Shown here: one piece after another, positions 8,780-16,756 of the stretch
Numbering within the stretch: the stretch's first letter is position 1
Layout of the letters: the number at the start of each line of letters is the position of its first letter
Source: Flavobacterium enshiense
Lineage (GTDB): Bacteria > Bacteroidota > Bacteroidia > Flavobacteriales > Flavobacteriaceae
Direction: 5' to 3'
Assembly: GCF_022836875.1 (NCBI RefSeq)
Contig: NZ_CP090376.1
Location: 1,116,001-1,180,000 of the forward strand
DNA length: 64,000 nt
Program-made: the position numbers and the translations under genes
The notes under the pieces: generated by a model
Database searches by the model: none
What the model was told of the DNA's origin: nothing
The model's input: the letters and a program-made list of their open reading frames with translations, nothing else

Positions 8780-8901
8780 TGTCTAATTTTGTGTTTGTGC
8801 AATATTTTTTCAAAAAAAATCAATATTTTTTTTAAACAGTTGATTTTCAGTAATTGAAAAGTGTTTTAAAACTTCGAAAAGAACTAATTCGAGTCAGAAT
8901 C

Positions 8902-8934
8902 AAAAAAGCTCTCCATAAAAATGGAAAGCTTTTC
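8902..8934 (-). terminator. terminator-like hairpin between the tRNA-Asp genes
   Basis: Minus-strand stem AAAAGCTTTCCAT/ATGGAGAGCTTTTTT with one mismatch and a T run. It is a separate terminator from those of the two tRNAs, implying a transcript that ends here. Confidence 0.6.
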
Positions 8935-8990
8935 ATTGGTCTAACTACTAAACCTGGTACTTTCGTACCTAAACAACACAACTGTTTTTA
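8902..8990 (-). ncRNA. candidate small structured RNA between the tRNA-Asp genes
   Basis: Read on the minus strand this stretch has, in order: a perfect 5-bp hairpin with a GAAA tetraloop (GGTAC-GAAA-GTACC, 8956-8969), a second 5-bp hairpin with a 7-base loop (GGTTT/AGACC, 8938-8954), and a strong stem followed by a T run (8902-8934). That is the layout of a short RNA with its own terminator. No promoter is evident upstream, so it could instead be a processed fragment of readthrough from tRNA-Asp copy 2. The 5' end given is a guess. Confidence 0.35.
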
Positions 8991-9007
8991 ATTTTGTTTC
9001 TGAGGGC

Positions 9008-9036
9008 AAAAAAGCCTTTCTTTCGAAAGGCTTTTT
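9008..9036 (-). terminator. terminator of tRNA-Asp copy 2
   Basis: Minus-strand hairpin AAAAAGCCTTTC-GAAA-GAAAGGCTTTTTT, 14 bases beyond the tRNA 3' end, ending in a T run. Confidence 0.75.
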
Positions 9037-9050
9037 ACTCTACATTTGAC

Positions 9051-9127
9051 TGGCGGTCTGGACGGGACTCGAACCCGCGACCCCATGCGTGACAGGCATG
9101 TATTCTAACCAACTGAACTACCAAACC
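9051..9127 (-). tRNA. tRNA-Asp (GTC), copy 2
   Basis: A 77-base cloverleaf identical to copy 1, with encoded CCA and anticodon GTC. It has a textbook Bacteroidetes promoter just upstream (9146-9176) and its own terminator (9008-9036), so each copy is an independent transcription unit. Confidence 0.97.
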
Positions 9128-9145
9128 AGTGCTTTATTGCGGATG

Positions 9146-9176
9146 CAAATATACAATCATTTTCAAGTCTTCCAAA
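9146..9176 (-). promoter_or_regulatory. full Bacteroidetes promoter for tRNA-Asp copy 2
   Basis: On the minus strand TTTG (9173-9176), exactly 19 bases, then TATATTTG (9146-9153): a perfect match to the published Bacteroidetes primary sigma consensus TTTG-N19-TAnnTTTG. The tRNA starts 18 bases downstream. Confidence 0.85.
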
Positions 9177-9213
9177 TGTTTTGGCGAAAATAATTTTGTT
9201 TTTTCTGATTCGT

Positions 9214-10140
9214 TTATCTAAACTTTTGTTTTTCAATAAGATAGGTGGTTAATATTTTTTCGAATTTTTCATCTACAGAAACGGGAACGTATTTTATTTT
9301 ATATTGTGAACAAGTGTTGGCTACTTTTTCAAAATAGGCTTCCACCAGTTTTTCATAGTCTTTTTTAATGTTTTCGGCAAAGAGGTTTACCTGTTCACCG
9401 GTTTCTACATCAATGAATTTTCTCGGCGCATTGTCAAAATCAAAATTGAATTCTGTTTTCTTGTCGATAACATGGAACAGAACCACCTTATGTTTATTGT
9501 GTTTTAAATGCTGCAGTGCTTTAAAAAGTCGTTCGTCATCTTCGCCCTGAAACATATCGGTGAACAAAATAATCATGGAACGGCGGTGCATTTTTTCGGC
9601 AATATGATGTAAATACGTGATAGTGTCTGTTCTTTTGGCTTCTTTCGGTGTTTGTAAAATCGATTCCAGCTGGTTTAAAAGCATGCGATGATGGCGCTCG
9701 CTTCCTTTTTCCGGAGCATAATAGTCATAGGTGTCGGAATAAATGCTCAACCCAACGGCATCCCGTTGTTTTTTCAAAAGATTCATCAAAACAGCCGAAG
9801 CCAGAACGGAAAACCCGATTTTATTTTCATAGAAAAATTGCCCGTCTTTCAGTTTCGGATAATGCATGGAAGACGAATTGTCGATAATTAAATGGCAACG
9901 CAAATTGGTTTCCTCTTCAAAGCGTTTTGTATACAATCGATCAGTTTTGGCGTATAATTTCCAGTCGATGTGTTTGGTGCTTTCTCCTGCATTGTAGATT
10001 TTGTGTTCGGCAAATTCAGCAGAAAAACCATGAAACGGACTCTTATGCATTCCGGAAATGAAGCCCTCCACAATCTGGTTGGCTAGAAGTTCCAGATGTT
10101 CAAAACGGGATATTTTTTCTATTTGATTGTCAATCTTCAT
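9214..10140 (-). CDS. DUF58 domain protein
   Basis: A 308-residue soluble protein. The DUF58 core is visible at residues 59-77 (DWKLYAKTDRLYTKRFEEE), followed by a von Willebrand A-like fold with a MIDAS-type DNSSS at 87-91. I start at 10140 (MKIDNQIEKISRFEHL); the longer frame to 10272 would overlap the divergent NTF2-like gene and is not conserved-looking. DUF58 proteins usually sit beside a MoxR ATPase and VWA genes; no such partner is within the window, which is unusual. Confidence 0.85.
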   Translation of the reverse strand: MKIDNQIEKISRFEHLELLANQIVEGFISGMHKSPFHGFSAEFAEHKIYNAGESTKHIDWKLYAKTDRLYTKRFEEETNLRCHLIIDNSSSMHYPKLKDGQFFYENKIGFSVLASAVLMNLLKKQRDAVGLSIYSDTYDYYAPEKGSERHHRMLLNQLESILQTPKEAKRTDTITYLHHIAEKMHRRSMIILFTDMFQGEDDERLFKALQHLKHNKHKVVLFHVIDKKTEFNFDFDNAPRKFIDVETGEQVNLFAENIKKDYEKLVEAYFEKVANTCSQYKIKYVPVSVDEKFEKILTTYLIEKQKFR

Positions 10141-10145
10141 AGTTT

Positions 10146-10153
10146 CAAAGATA
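10146..10153 (-). promoter_or_regulatory. candidate -7 element for the DUF58 gene
   Basis: TATCTTTG on the minus strand, 6 bases from the ATG at 10140, which would give a very short or absent 5' leader. Confidence 0.35.
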
Positions 10154-10171
10154 AGAAAAAAAGGAGTGATG

Positions 10172-10179
10172 TAAATTTG
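10172..10179 (+). promoter_or_regulatory. candidate -7 element for the NTF2-like gene
   Basis: TAAATTTG on the plus strand, 41 bases upstream of the ATG at 10220, back to back with the DUF58 -7 element. Confidence 0.4.
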
Positions 10180-10219
10180 GATTTTATTTCCAATATTTGC
10201 GCTATTAATACAATTCAAT

Positions 10220-10582
10220 ATGAGTCCGGATACATTACAATCGATTGCCTTTCGTTGGTTTGAAGCGTTCAATGCGAAACAGTTGGAAAAATTATTGGCC
10301 CTTTATGATGATGAGGCACAGCACTTCAGTCCTAAATTAAAAATCCGTAAACCGGAGACTAACGGGCTGGTTGTCGGAAAAGATGCCATGCGTGATTGGT
10401 GGCAGGATGCCTTCGATCGTTTGCCGAGCCTTCATTATAAAGTCACTTCGTTAACCGCAAATACGGACAGGGTTTTTATGGAATACATACGTAAGGTAGA
10501 TGGTGAAGAAGATATGCTGGTAGCAGAAGTCCTGGAAGTTCGTGATGGAAAGATTATTGCCTCAAGAGTTTATCACGGATAA
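10220..10582 (+). CDS. SnoaL/NTF2-like protein
   Basis: A 120-residue protein with the NTF2-like cone fold: an N-terminal helix (FRWFEAFNAKQLEKLLALYD), AMRDWWQDAFDRLPSLHYKV, then paired strands. Members are either enzymes on small hydrophobic substrates or binding scaffolds; no catalytic assignment is possible. It is a single-gene unit ending in a hairpin terminator at 10621-10647. Confidence 0.75.
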   Translation: MSPDTLQSIAFRWFEAFNAKQLEKLLALYDDEAQHFSPKLKIRKPETNGLVVGKDAMRDWWQDAFDRLPSLHYKVTSLTANTDRVFMEYIRKVDGEEDMLVAEVLEVRDGKIIASRVYHG

Positions 10583-10620
10583 AATTTTATTTATATGGAG
10601 GTAGATCTTCGATTGAATAG

Positions 10621-10647
10621 AGGAGGGATTAGTTCCCTCTTTTTTTA
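10621..10647 (+). terminator. terminator of the NTF2-like gene
   Basis: A 6-bp stem (GAGGGA/TCCCTC) with a 5-base loop followed by eight T residues. Confidence 0.6.
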
Positions 10648-10734
10648 TTCTCTTAATGAAGCATTTTAACGAATATATAAGGCGTTAGGTAGGTAAATAC
10701 ATTATAAAACGAAATGACTTTGTAATTTTGTAAT

Positions 10735-13524
10735 ATGGAGTCGAATCGTAAGGGTTTATTAGTCAAGTTTTTAAAAGTCTCTTTTATAGCGATCGCTTCC
10801 TTATTGCTTCTTATGTACTTATTGCCAATTTTGTTCCCCGGTAAAATAGGTCAGGAGGTTAGGGGGGTGGCTAATAAAAGACTGAAAGGCGAATTGAATT
10901 TTAGCAAAGCCAATCTTTCATTCTTCAAACATTTTCCTTCATTAACACTTACGGTGGAGGATTTCTCTTTAAAAGGATCGTCACCTTTTACCAAGCAGAA
11001 TCTGGTTTCTTCGGAAGAAGTTTCTTTTGGAATCAATATTAAGTCGCTTATTTTTGGAGGAGAGGTTAAAATCGATGAGATTTTCATTTCTAAGGCCGAC
11101 ATACATATCAGAATAAATGAAAAAGGTGAGGCGAATTACAATGTTTATGTTTCCGAAACTAAAAAAGAAAAAGATACTTCGACGGCTTCCCTTCGGCTTG
11201 ATAAAATAGTTATTCAGGACAGTCGTTTAGTGTATGATGATAAATCCTCTGAAATTCTCATTAATGCCAAAGGGCTTGAGTATATCGGAAAAGGCGATTT
11301 GCATGAGGCAATTTTTGATTTGAAAACCGATGCGTCCATTGCTTCCTTTGACCTTGTTTTTGAAGGGGAGGAATATCTTAAGCATAAAAAAGTGGATGCG
11401 GAATTGATTACCAGAATTAATACCAATTCGCTGGAATTCGTTTTTCAGCAGAACAATCTGATTTTAAACAAGCTTCCTATTGATTTTATAGGAAAACTAA
11501 ACATCCTTAAGAGTGGCTATGATATTGATTTGCAGGTAAAATCACAAAACAGTGAGTTGCACGATTTTTTTACGGCATTGCCTCCTCAATACATAAAATG
11601 GTTGGAACAAACCGAAATGAGCGGCAAAACCGATTTTTTACTTGTTTTTAAAGGGATTTCAGATGAATCTAAAAACCAAAATCCGGATTTGATGTTTAAC
11701 ATGAAGGTACGCGATGGCTTTGTTTCGTATAAAAAAGCCAATATTCCGGCATCAAATATTTACTTGAATTTTGATGCAAAAGTCCCTGCGTTAAATACTG
11801 GCAATATGTATGTTAAAGTTGATTCGCTGTTTTTTAATGTCGGTAAAGATTATTTCAGCGGAATTGCTGAGGTGAAGGGAATGGAAACGCCTGATATCAA
11901 TGCTAAAATAAAATCGCAGCTCGATTTAGGGAAACTGCATCGTGCGATAGGAATTCAGAATATGAGTTTTAAAGGGATTTTGAAATCGGATATCAGGGCA
12001 AATGGGAAATTTGACCAAAAAGCCCGTCTCTTTCCGGTGACTAAGGGAGATTTGGTATTACAGAATGCGGCGATAAAAACAGAGTATTATCCGAACCCGA
12101 TTGAAAACATAAACCTTAATGCATCTGTCTTAAATACAACAGGGAAGTATAAGGATTTACAAGTAGCTATTAAACCTGGGCAATTCAATTTCGAAGGAAA
12201 GCCGATTTTTATTGATGCAGATCTGAAGAATTTCGATGACATTGTATATGATATCAAGGCCAAAGGAGAATTGGATTTAGGGCGTATTTATAAAGTTTTC
12301 TCCAGAAAAGATTTGGATGTACAGGGTAATGTGAAAGCAGATTTGAGTCTGAAGGGAACACAGAGTGATGCGGTAAATGGCAATTATAACAGGCTGAACA
12401 ATAAAGGGACTTTGGTATTACATAATATCAGAACAAAATCGGACTACCTGCCTTTGCCGTTTGTTATCAAAGAAGGTTTGTTTACTTTCAATCAGAATGA
12501 TATGAATTTTAAAGATTTCCGTGCTGTTTACGGTCAGTCTGATTTTAGAATGAATGGTAAAATGCAGAATGTCATCAATTTTATCATGTCGGATAAAGCT
12601 GTTCTAAAAGGGGAATTCACGGTTGATTCTGATTATATCAATGTGGATGAATTTATGACATCTGTGTCGGCGGATTCTGTAAGTGTTGAAACGTCAGGCG
12701 AAAATCTTCCGAAAAAAGAGGTTGCAGGAACAGGTGTTGTGGTGATTCCTTCCAATTATGATTTTGATCTGAAGGCCAGGGCTCAAAAAGTCAATTTTCA
12801 GGGATTGAATATTGATAAACTGAATGGGGGATTAGTGATGAAGGATGGAACGATTAAGATGAAAGATACGAAGTTTGCGATGATCGGAAGTCCGTTTGCG
12901 ATGAATGCAACATATGCTGCACTATCGACTCAAAAAGCGGCTTTTGACTATTCGATAAAGGCGGAAGATTTTGATGTTAAAAAAGCCTACAACGAAATCA
13001 AGATGTTTCGAGAAATGGCTTCTGCGGCTGAAAGTGCTGAAGGAATTGTTTCTTTGGATTATAAGATTGGCGGTCATTTGGATGGGAATATGGATCCGAT
13101 CTATCCGTCGTTGAAAGGTGGAGGAGTTTTGTCGGTTCGGGATGTAAAAATGAAAGGTTATAAATTGTTTAATACGGTTGGAAGTAAAACGAATCACGAT
13201 GAGATCAAGGACCCTAAGCTTTCGAAAATCGATATAAAAACCACTGTCAAAAATAATATTATGACTATTGAGCGCTTTAAATTTAAAGTTTCCGGATTTC
13301 GTCCGAGAATAGAAGGGCAGGTTTCCCTTGACGGAAAACTGAATTTAAAGATGCGTTTGGGATTGCCACCGTTTGGGATTATAGGAATTCCAATTACTAT
13401 TACCGGAACTCAGGAGAATCCTAAGGTAAAAATCGGTAAAGAAACCGAAGATCTGGAAGAAAAGGAATATGATGGAGAGATTACCGGTACGGGTGTTGCT
13501 GTAAACAGCAGTATTAAACAATAG
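10735..13524 (+). CDS. AsmA family protein
   Basis: A 929-residue protein with one N-terminal membrane anchor (residues about 10-32) and a long periplasmic body of repeating beta strands. The N-terminal AsmA region (IGQEVRGVANKRLKGELNF, FFKHFPSLTLTVEDFSL) and the C-terminal AsmA-like strands (LRLGLPPFGIIGIPITITG) are both present. AsmA-superfamily proteins form hydrophobic grooves that bridge the inner and outer membranes and move phospholipids. It stands alone, with DUF4239 convergent behind it. It is related to, but distinct from, TamB, the usual partner of the TamL protein at 56.8 kb. Confidence 0.85.
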   Translation: MESNRKGLLVKFLKVSFIAIASLLLLMYLLPILFPGKIGQEVRGVANKRLKGELNFSKANLSFFKHFPSLTLTVEDFSLKGSSPFTKQNLVSSEEVSFGINIKSLIFGGEVKIDEIFISKADIHIRINEKGEANYNVYVSETKKEKDTSTASLRLDKIVIQDSRLVYDDKSSEILINAKGLEYIGKGDLHEAIFDLKTDASIASFDLVFEGEEYLKHKKVDAELITRINTNSLEFVFQQNNLILNKLPIDFIGKLNILKSGYDIDLQVKSQNSELHDFFTALPPQYIKWLEQTEMSGKTDFLLVFKGISDESKNQNPDLMFNMKVRDGFVSYKKANIPASNIYLNFDAKVPALNTGNMYVKVDSLFFNVGKDYFSGIAEVKGMETPDINAKIKSQLDLGKLHRAIGIQNMSFKGILKSDIRANGKFDQKARLFPVTKGDLVLQNAAIKTEYYPNPIENINLNASVLNTTGKYKDLQVAIKPGQFNFEGKPIFIDADLKNFDDIVYDIKAKGELDLGRIYKVFSRKDLDVQGNVKADLSLKGTQSDAVNGNYNRLNNKGTLVLHNIRTKSDYLPLPFVIKEGLFTFNQNDMNFKDFRAVYGQSDFRMNGKMQNVINFIMSDKAVLKGEFTVDSDYINVDEFMTSVSADSVSVETSGENLPKKEVAGTGVVVIPSNYDFDLKARAQKVNFQGLNIDKLNGGLVMKDGTIKMKDTKFAMIGSPFAMNATYAALSTQKAAFDYSIKAEDFDVKKAYNEIKMFREMASAAESAEGIVSLDYKIGGHLDGNMDPIYPSLKGGGVLSVRDVKMKGYKLFNTVGSKTNHDEIKDPKLSKIDIKTTVKNNIMTIERFKFKVSGFRPRIEGQVSLDGKLNLKMRLGLPPFGIIGIPITITGTQENPKVKIGKETEDLEEKEYDGEITGTGVAVNSSIKQ

Positions 13525-13528
13525 GATT

Positions 13529-14332
13529 TTAATCTGTCTTTTTTGAATTGATAAATTTCTGAAAATCAATCATCGGCTGTTGGGAAACCTTGATGAAATT
13601 GTTTCCCGGACGATCCAGTACTGCAATCAAAGTTATGACAATCGAAAAAGAGAGTGCTAAGATAGGGGTTGACCATGATCGTGTGGAATCGGCAATGGCT
13701 GTCCGGTATCCAACTGAAAACATGGAGAGAATGAAGAGAACATAAAGCACAAACCAAAATCCGTTTGGAATTCTGGCTTGCCAGGAGATAGCCACCCTTT
13801 TATAGTGCATGTTGGTCATTTCGTTTACAGATTCAACGTATAAAGCACCTATATCCGAGTTTAGATCTTTTTTCCCATTGGCAACCGCTATATCGAAAAG
13901 TTGGGTGTGTATTTTTATGGACTGATCGATTGCTTTTTCGATTCGTATCGTTTTCTCTTTAAAAGATTCGTTGCCGCGTGGGAGATTAACGCGTATCGCC
14001 ACATATTCTTTAATTAAGTTTTGACTTTTAATGCGGTTTGCCTCATCTAGAAACTCCGATCTGAGCCATACATCCCTAATTGCAGCCGCTTCATCGCGTA
14101 CAATGGCTTTTTTTGTATCATATCGTTCGGAGACGATGTTAAAGGTGAAAACCAAAATAAATGCCAATAATCCCAAGATAGAACCCGAAATACCTGATAC
14201 AGGTGATTCTTTTTCTTCGATGGATTTTTTGTGGACTTTGGCGCCAATTCGATAGCCTCCTTCAATACAAAGAACTACCAACAGGCATGTCAGTAAAAAA
14301 AAGAGCCAAATAGGAATGTAGTCTAATGTCAT
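13529..14332 (-). CDS. DUF4239/bestrophin-like membrane protein, paralog 1
   Basis: A 267-residue membrane protein: two N-terminal helices (residues 5-25 and 48-66), a soluble helical section starting SERYDTKKAIVRDEAAAIRDV, and two C-terminal helices (about 188-210 and 218-238). The pattern and the ERYD...EAxAI motif fit DUF4239. A second copy of this family is at 53876-54670. Function unknown. Confidence 0.75.
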   Translation of the reverse strand: MTLDYIPIWLFFLLTCLLVVLCIEGGYRIGAKVHKKSIEEKESPVSGISGSILGLLAFILVFTFNIVSERYDTKKAIVRDEAAAIRDVWLRSEFLDEANRIKSQNLIKEYVAIRVNLPRGNESFKEKTIRIEKAIDQSIKIHTQLFDIAVANGKKDLNSDIGALYVESVNEMTNMHYKRVAISWQARIPNGFWFVLYVLFILSMFSVGYRTAIADSTRSWSTPILALSFSIVITLIAVLDRPGNNFIKVSQQPMIDFQKFINSKKTD

Positions 14333-14521
14333 AAACTATCTTGATTAAAAGTAGAAGTGAATACTGATTGGCTTTCGCTACTTAAAAGTACGAAAAAATT
14401 GTAAATTAATTGTTTACTGAATTGCGTTTAAGTGTCTGGTAGTTGGTCAGATGCTAAGGTCTGTCTGAAAATAGGAAGAAGATGCGTTGTGTAGCCGGTG
14501 ACTTTCTAGTGGAATAAAAAC

Positions 14522-14550
14522 AAAAAAACCACTCGTAAAGAGTGGTTTTT
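14522..14550 (-). terminator. terminator of tRNA-Phe
   Basis: Minus-strand stem AAAAACCACTC/GAGTGGTTTTTTT, a few bases past the tRNA 3' end. Confidence 0.75.
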
Positions 14551-14554
14551 GTTG

Positions 14555-14627
14555 TGGTGCCTCCAGGAATCGAACCAGGGACACATGGATTTTCAGTCCA
14601 TTGCTCTACCAACTGAGCTAAGGCACC
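14555..14627 (-). tRNA. tRNA-Phe (GAA)
   Basis: A 73-base cloverleaf without encoded CCA. The acceptor pairs GGTGCCT with AGGCACC, the anticodon stem is ATGGA/TCCAT with loop CTGAAAA (anticodon GAA), and the T loop is TTCGATT. The T stem has one T-T mismatch in the middle (CCTGG against CCTGG). It is a single-gene unit with its own promoter and terminator. Confidence 0.95.
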
Positions 14628-14674
14628 ATTATGTCTGCTTTCGTTAAGCGTGTGTTGCTTGCTGATTGCGAGTG

Positions 14675-14705
14675 CAAATATAGAGTCATTTTTCATTTAT
14701 CCAAA
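14675..14705 (-). promoter_or_regulatory. full Bacteroidetes promoter for tRNA-Phe
   Basis: On the minus strand TTTG (14702-14705), exactly 19 bases, then TATATTTG (14675-14682), the same sequence and spacing as the tRNA-Asp copy 2 promoter. The tRNA begins 47 bases downstream, leaving a leader to be trimmed. It is back to back with the coaX promoter. Confidence 0.85.
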
Positions 14706-14730
14706 ACAATTTTTTAAAAAAATCAATTTG

Positions 14731-14738
14731 TATCTTTG
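14731..14738 (+). promoter_or_regulatory. candidate -7 element for coaX
   Basis: TATCTTTG on the plus strand, 19 bases upstream of the coaX ATG. Confidence 0.5.
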
Positions 14739-14757
14739 TTTTCACAATCCAAGAAAT

Positions 14758-15492
14758 ATGCTTTTAGCCGTCGATGTGGGGAATACCCGAATTAAAGTTG
14801 CTGTCTTTGAGAAACATACCGTTTTGACTCAAGATGTTTTTTTGAGAGAAGAGGCACAAAAAAAAATTGAAAATATTTTTAAAAAAAATCCAAAAATTAC
14901 TGAATCGGTACTTTCATCGGTCGGAAAACTCGATGATGAGGTTGTTGATTTGCTAAAAAAACACTCTGTTCTGAATGTGATTTCTTCCGAAACTCATTTC
15001 CCTTTTCAAAATAATTACGAAACACCAAAAACTTTGGGTGTAGATCGAATGGTTCTTGCATCGGGTGCGACTCTTATGTATCCGAATCAAAACCGATTGA
15101 TAATTGATGCGGGTACCTGCATTACTTATGATTTTGTTACAGCTGACGATGTTTATCTTGGTGGGGCCATTTCACCAGGGTTGCGATTGCGTTATGAAGC
15201 CCTTCACAATTATACGGCCAAATTGCCGTTACTTGAGTTGGAACAGCCGGTTCATTATATCGGGAATTCTACTAAAGAGGCTATACATTCTGGAGTTGTT
15301 AACGGAATTTTAAATGAAATCGACGGATTTGTAAGTCAATACCGTCAGCAATATCAAGTTTTAACAGTAATTTTAACAGGAGGCGATGCCGAATTTTTGG
15401 CTAAAAACATAAAAAACACCATATTTGCCAATTCAAATTTTCTTTTGGAGAGTTTGAGCCATATACACTATTATAAAATCGAAAATGATTAA
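14758..15492 (+). CDS. coaX: type III pantothenate kinase
   Basis: A 244-residue enzyme for the first step of coenzyme A synthesis. The ASKHA-fold motifs of CoaX are present: DVGNTRIKVAVFE at residues 6-18, GVDR at 94-97 and DAGT at 117-120. I start at 14758, where the conserved N-terminus begins; the frame is open further upstream but that would run through the tRNA-Phe promoter. It overlaps the next gene by 8 bases and heads a run towards lptC. Confidence 0.95.
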   Translation: MLLAVDVGNTRIKVAVFEKHTVLTQDVFLREEAQKKIENIFKKNPKITESVLSSVGKLDDEVVDLLKKHSVLNVISSETHFPFQNNYETPKTLGVDRMVLASGATLMYPNQNRLIIDAGTCITYDFVTADDVYLGGAISPGLRLRYEALHNYTAKLPLLELEQPVHYIGNSTKEAIHSGVVNGILNEIDGFVSQYRQQYQVLTVILTGGDAEFLAKNIKNTIFANSNFLLESLSHIHYYKIEND

Positions 15493-16738
15493 AAAGATAA
15501 TTTTAGGCATTAGTTTGCTTTTTTCTGCTGGGCTTTTGGCTCAGGAAAGCGTAGCCTCACCTTATTCGTTCTATGGAATCGGAGATGCAAAGTTTAAAGG
15601 GACAAACGAAAACAGAGCCATGGGGAGTGTTGGGGTGTTTGTAGACAGTATCCACATCAATTTGCAAAATCCAGCATCCTATTCATTTTTAAAATATACT
15701 TCATTAACGATTGGTGCTACAAACATTAAAAGTACTTTTAAAACAGATTCAGAAAAGGAGAAAGCAAACAGAACTTCGATAGATTATCTTGCAATAGGCT
15801 TGCCTTTTGGTAAAGCAGCTGTAGGTTTCGGATTGGTTCCTTATACATCAGTGGGATATAATGTGCAAAACATTGTAACCGGTGAAGATACTAGGACTAT
15901 TACAAATGAAGGTGAAGGAGGGCTTAATAAGGTTTTCTTAGGTGGTGCATACAAGATTACACCTAAATTGAGTTTTGGTGTTGATTTTCAGTATAACTTC
16001 GGAACAGTGGAAACATCTTCAGTTGTGTTCGTAACTACGCCTCAGGTGCCGCTGGGGTCACGAACTAAAGATAAAACGATTTACAGCGGTTTTGGTATGG
16101 TGACTGGGTTGTATTATCAGACTAAATTGCAAAATAAGCTTGAATGGTCCAGTAGTTTGACTTATACGCCTCCAACTAATCTGAATGCTGAAAAAACAAG
16201 AAATATTGCCACTGTTGTCTATGGCTTTAACGGTACCGAAATTGTTGATGATAATAAGGATATTGAGGTGCCGGATGCAAAAATAAAAGCGGCTTCAAAA
16301 GTGTCTGTGGGAACAGCATTTGGTAAGAGTAAAAAATGGTTTGTTGGTACAGAATTTACATTTCAGGACAGTAACGATTTAGGAAATCAGGGTAATTTGT
16401 CAAATGCAAGTTTTGAAAGTTCTACACGATTTGCTGTAGGGGGGTTTTATATTCCTAAATACAATTCATTCAGAAGTTATTTTGATCGCGTTGTGTACCG
16501 AGCAGGTTTCCGACATGAAAATACAGGATTGGTTCTTAATGATAAGACTATTAGGGATACTGCTGTTAGTATGGGATTTGGTTTTCCGGTGGGAGCCAGT
16601 ATTTCCAATATTAACATAGGTTTGGAATACGGGAAAAAAGGAACAACGAGCAATAGCTTGATTCAGGAGAATTATTTTTCCATCAATGTTGGTTTGTCAT
16701 TGAGCGACCGTTGGTTTATTAAGCCAAAATACGATTAA
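15485..16738 (+). CDS. putative outer-membrane beta-barrel protein
   Basis: A 417-residue secreted protein with a signal peptide (MIKKIILGISLLFSAGLLAQ, cleavage after LAQ) and then alternating amphipathic strands throughout (SPYSFYGIGDAKF, NRAMGSVGV, IGLEYGKKG), ending in a strand with the terminal aromatic pattern of outer-membrane barrels (LSLSDRWFIKPKYD). Conserved between coaX and lptC in flavobacteria by my recollection. Its position next to lptC hints at an envelope role, but no transport function can be assigned. Confidence 0.7.
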   Translation: MIKKIILGISLLFSAGLLAQESVASPYSFYGIGDAKFKGTNENRAMGSVGVFVDSIHINLQNPASYSFLKYTSLTIGATNIKSTFKTDSEKEKANRTSIDYLAIGLPFGKAAVGFGLVPYTSVGYNVQNIVTGEDTRTITNEGEGGLNKVFLGGAYKITPKLSFGVDFQYNFGTVETSSVVFVTTPQVPLGSRTKDKTIYSGFGMVTGLYYQTKLQNKLEWSSSLTYTPPTNLNAEKTRNIATVVYGFNGTEIVDDNKDIEVPDAKIKAASKVSVGTAFGKSKKWFVGTEFTFQDSNDLGNQGNLSNASFESSTRFAVGGFYIPKYNSFRSYFDRVVYRAGFRHENTGLVLNDKTIRDTAVSMGFGFPVGASISNINIGLEYGKKGTTSNSLIQENYFSINVGLSLSDRWFIKPKYD

Positions 16739-16756
16739 TCTAAATCTAAGCAGATA

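Noticed and set aside
8935..8960. Possible degenerate third tRNA-Asp remnant (CTAACTACTAAACCTGGTAC)
   Set aside because: It shares short words with the tRNA-Asp D-arm region, but no cloverleaf can be drawn; the hairpins fit a separate RNA better.
14454..14696. Minus-strand 80-residue frame across tRNA-Phe
   Set aside because: It contains the translated tRNA sequence and terminator, so it is a frame artefact.
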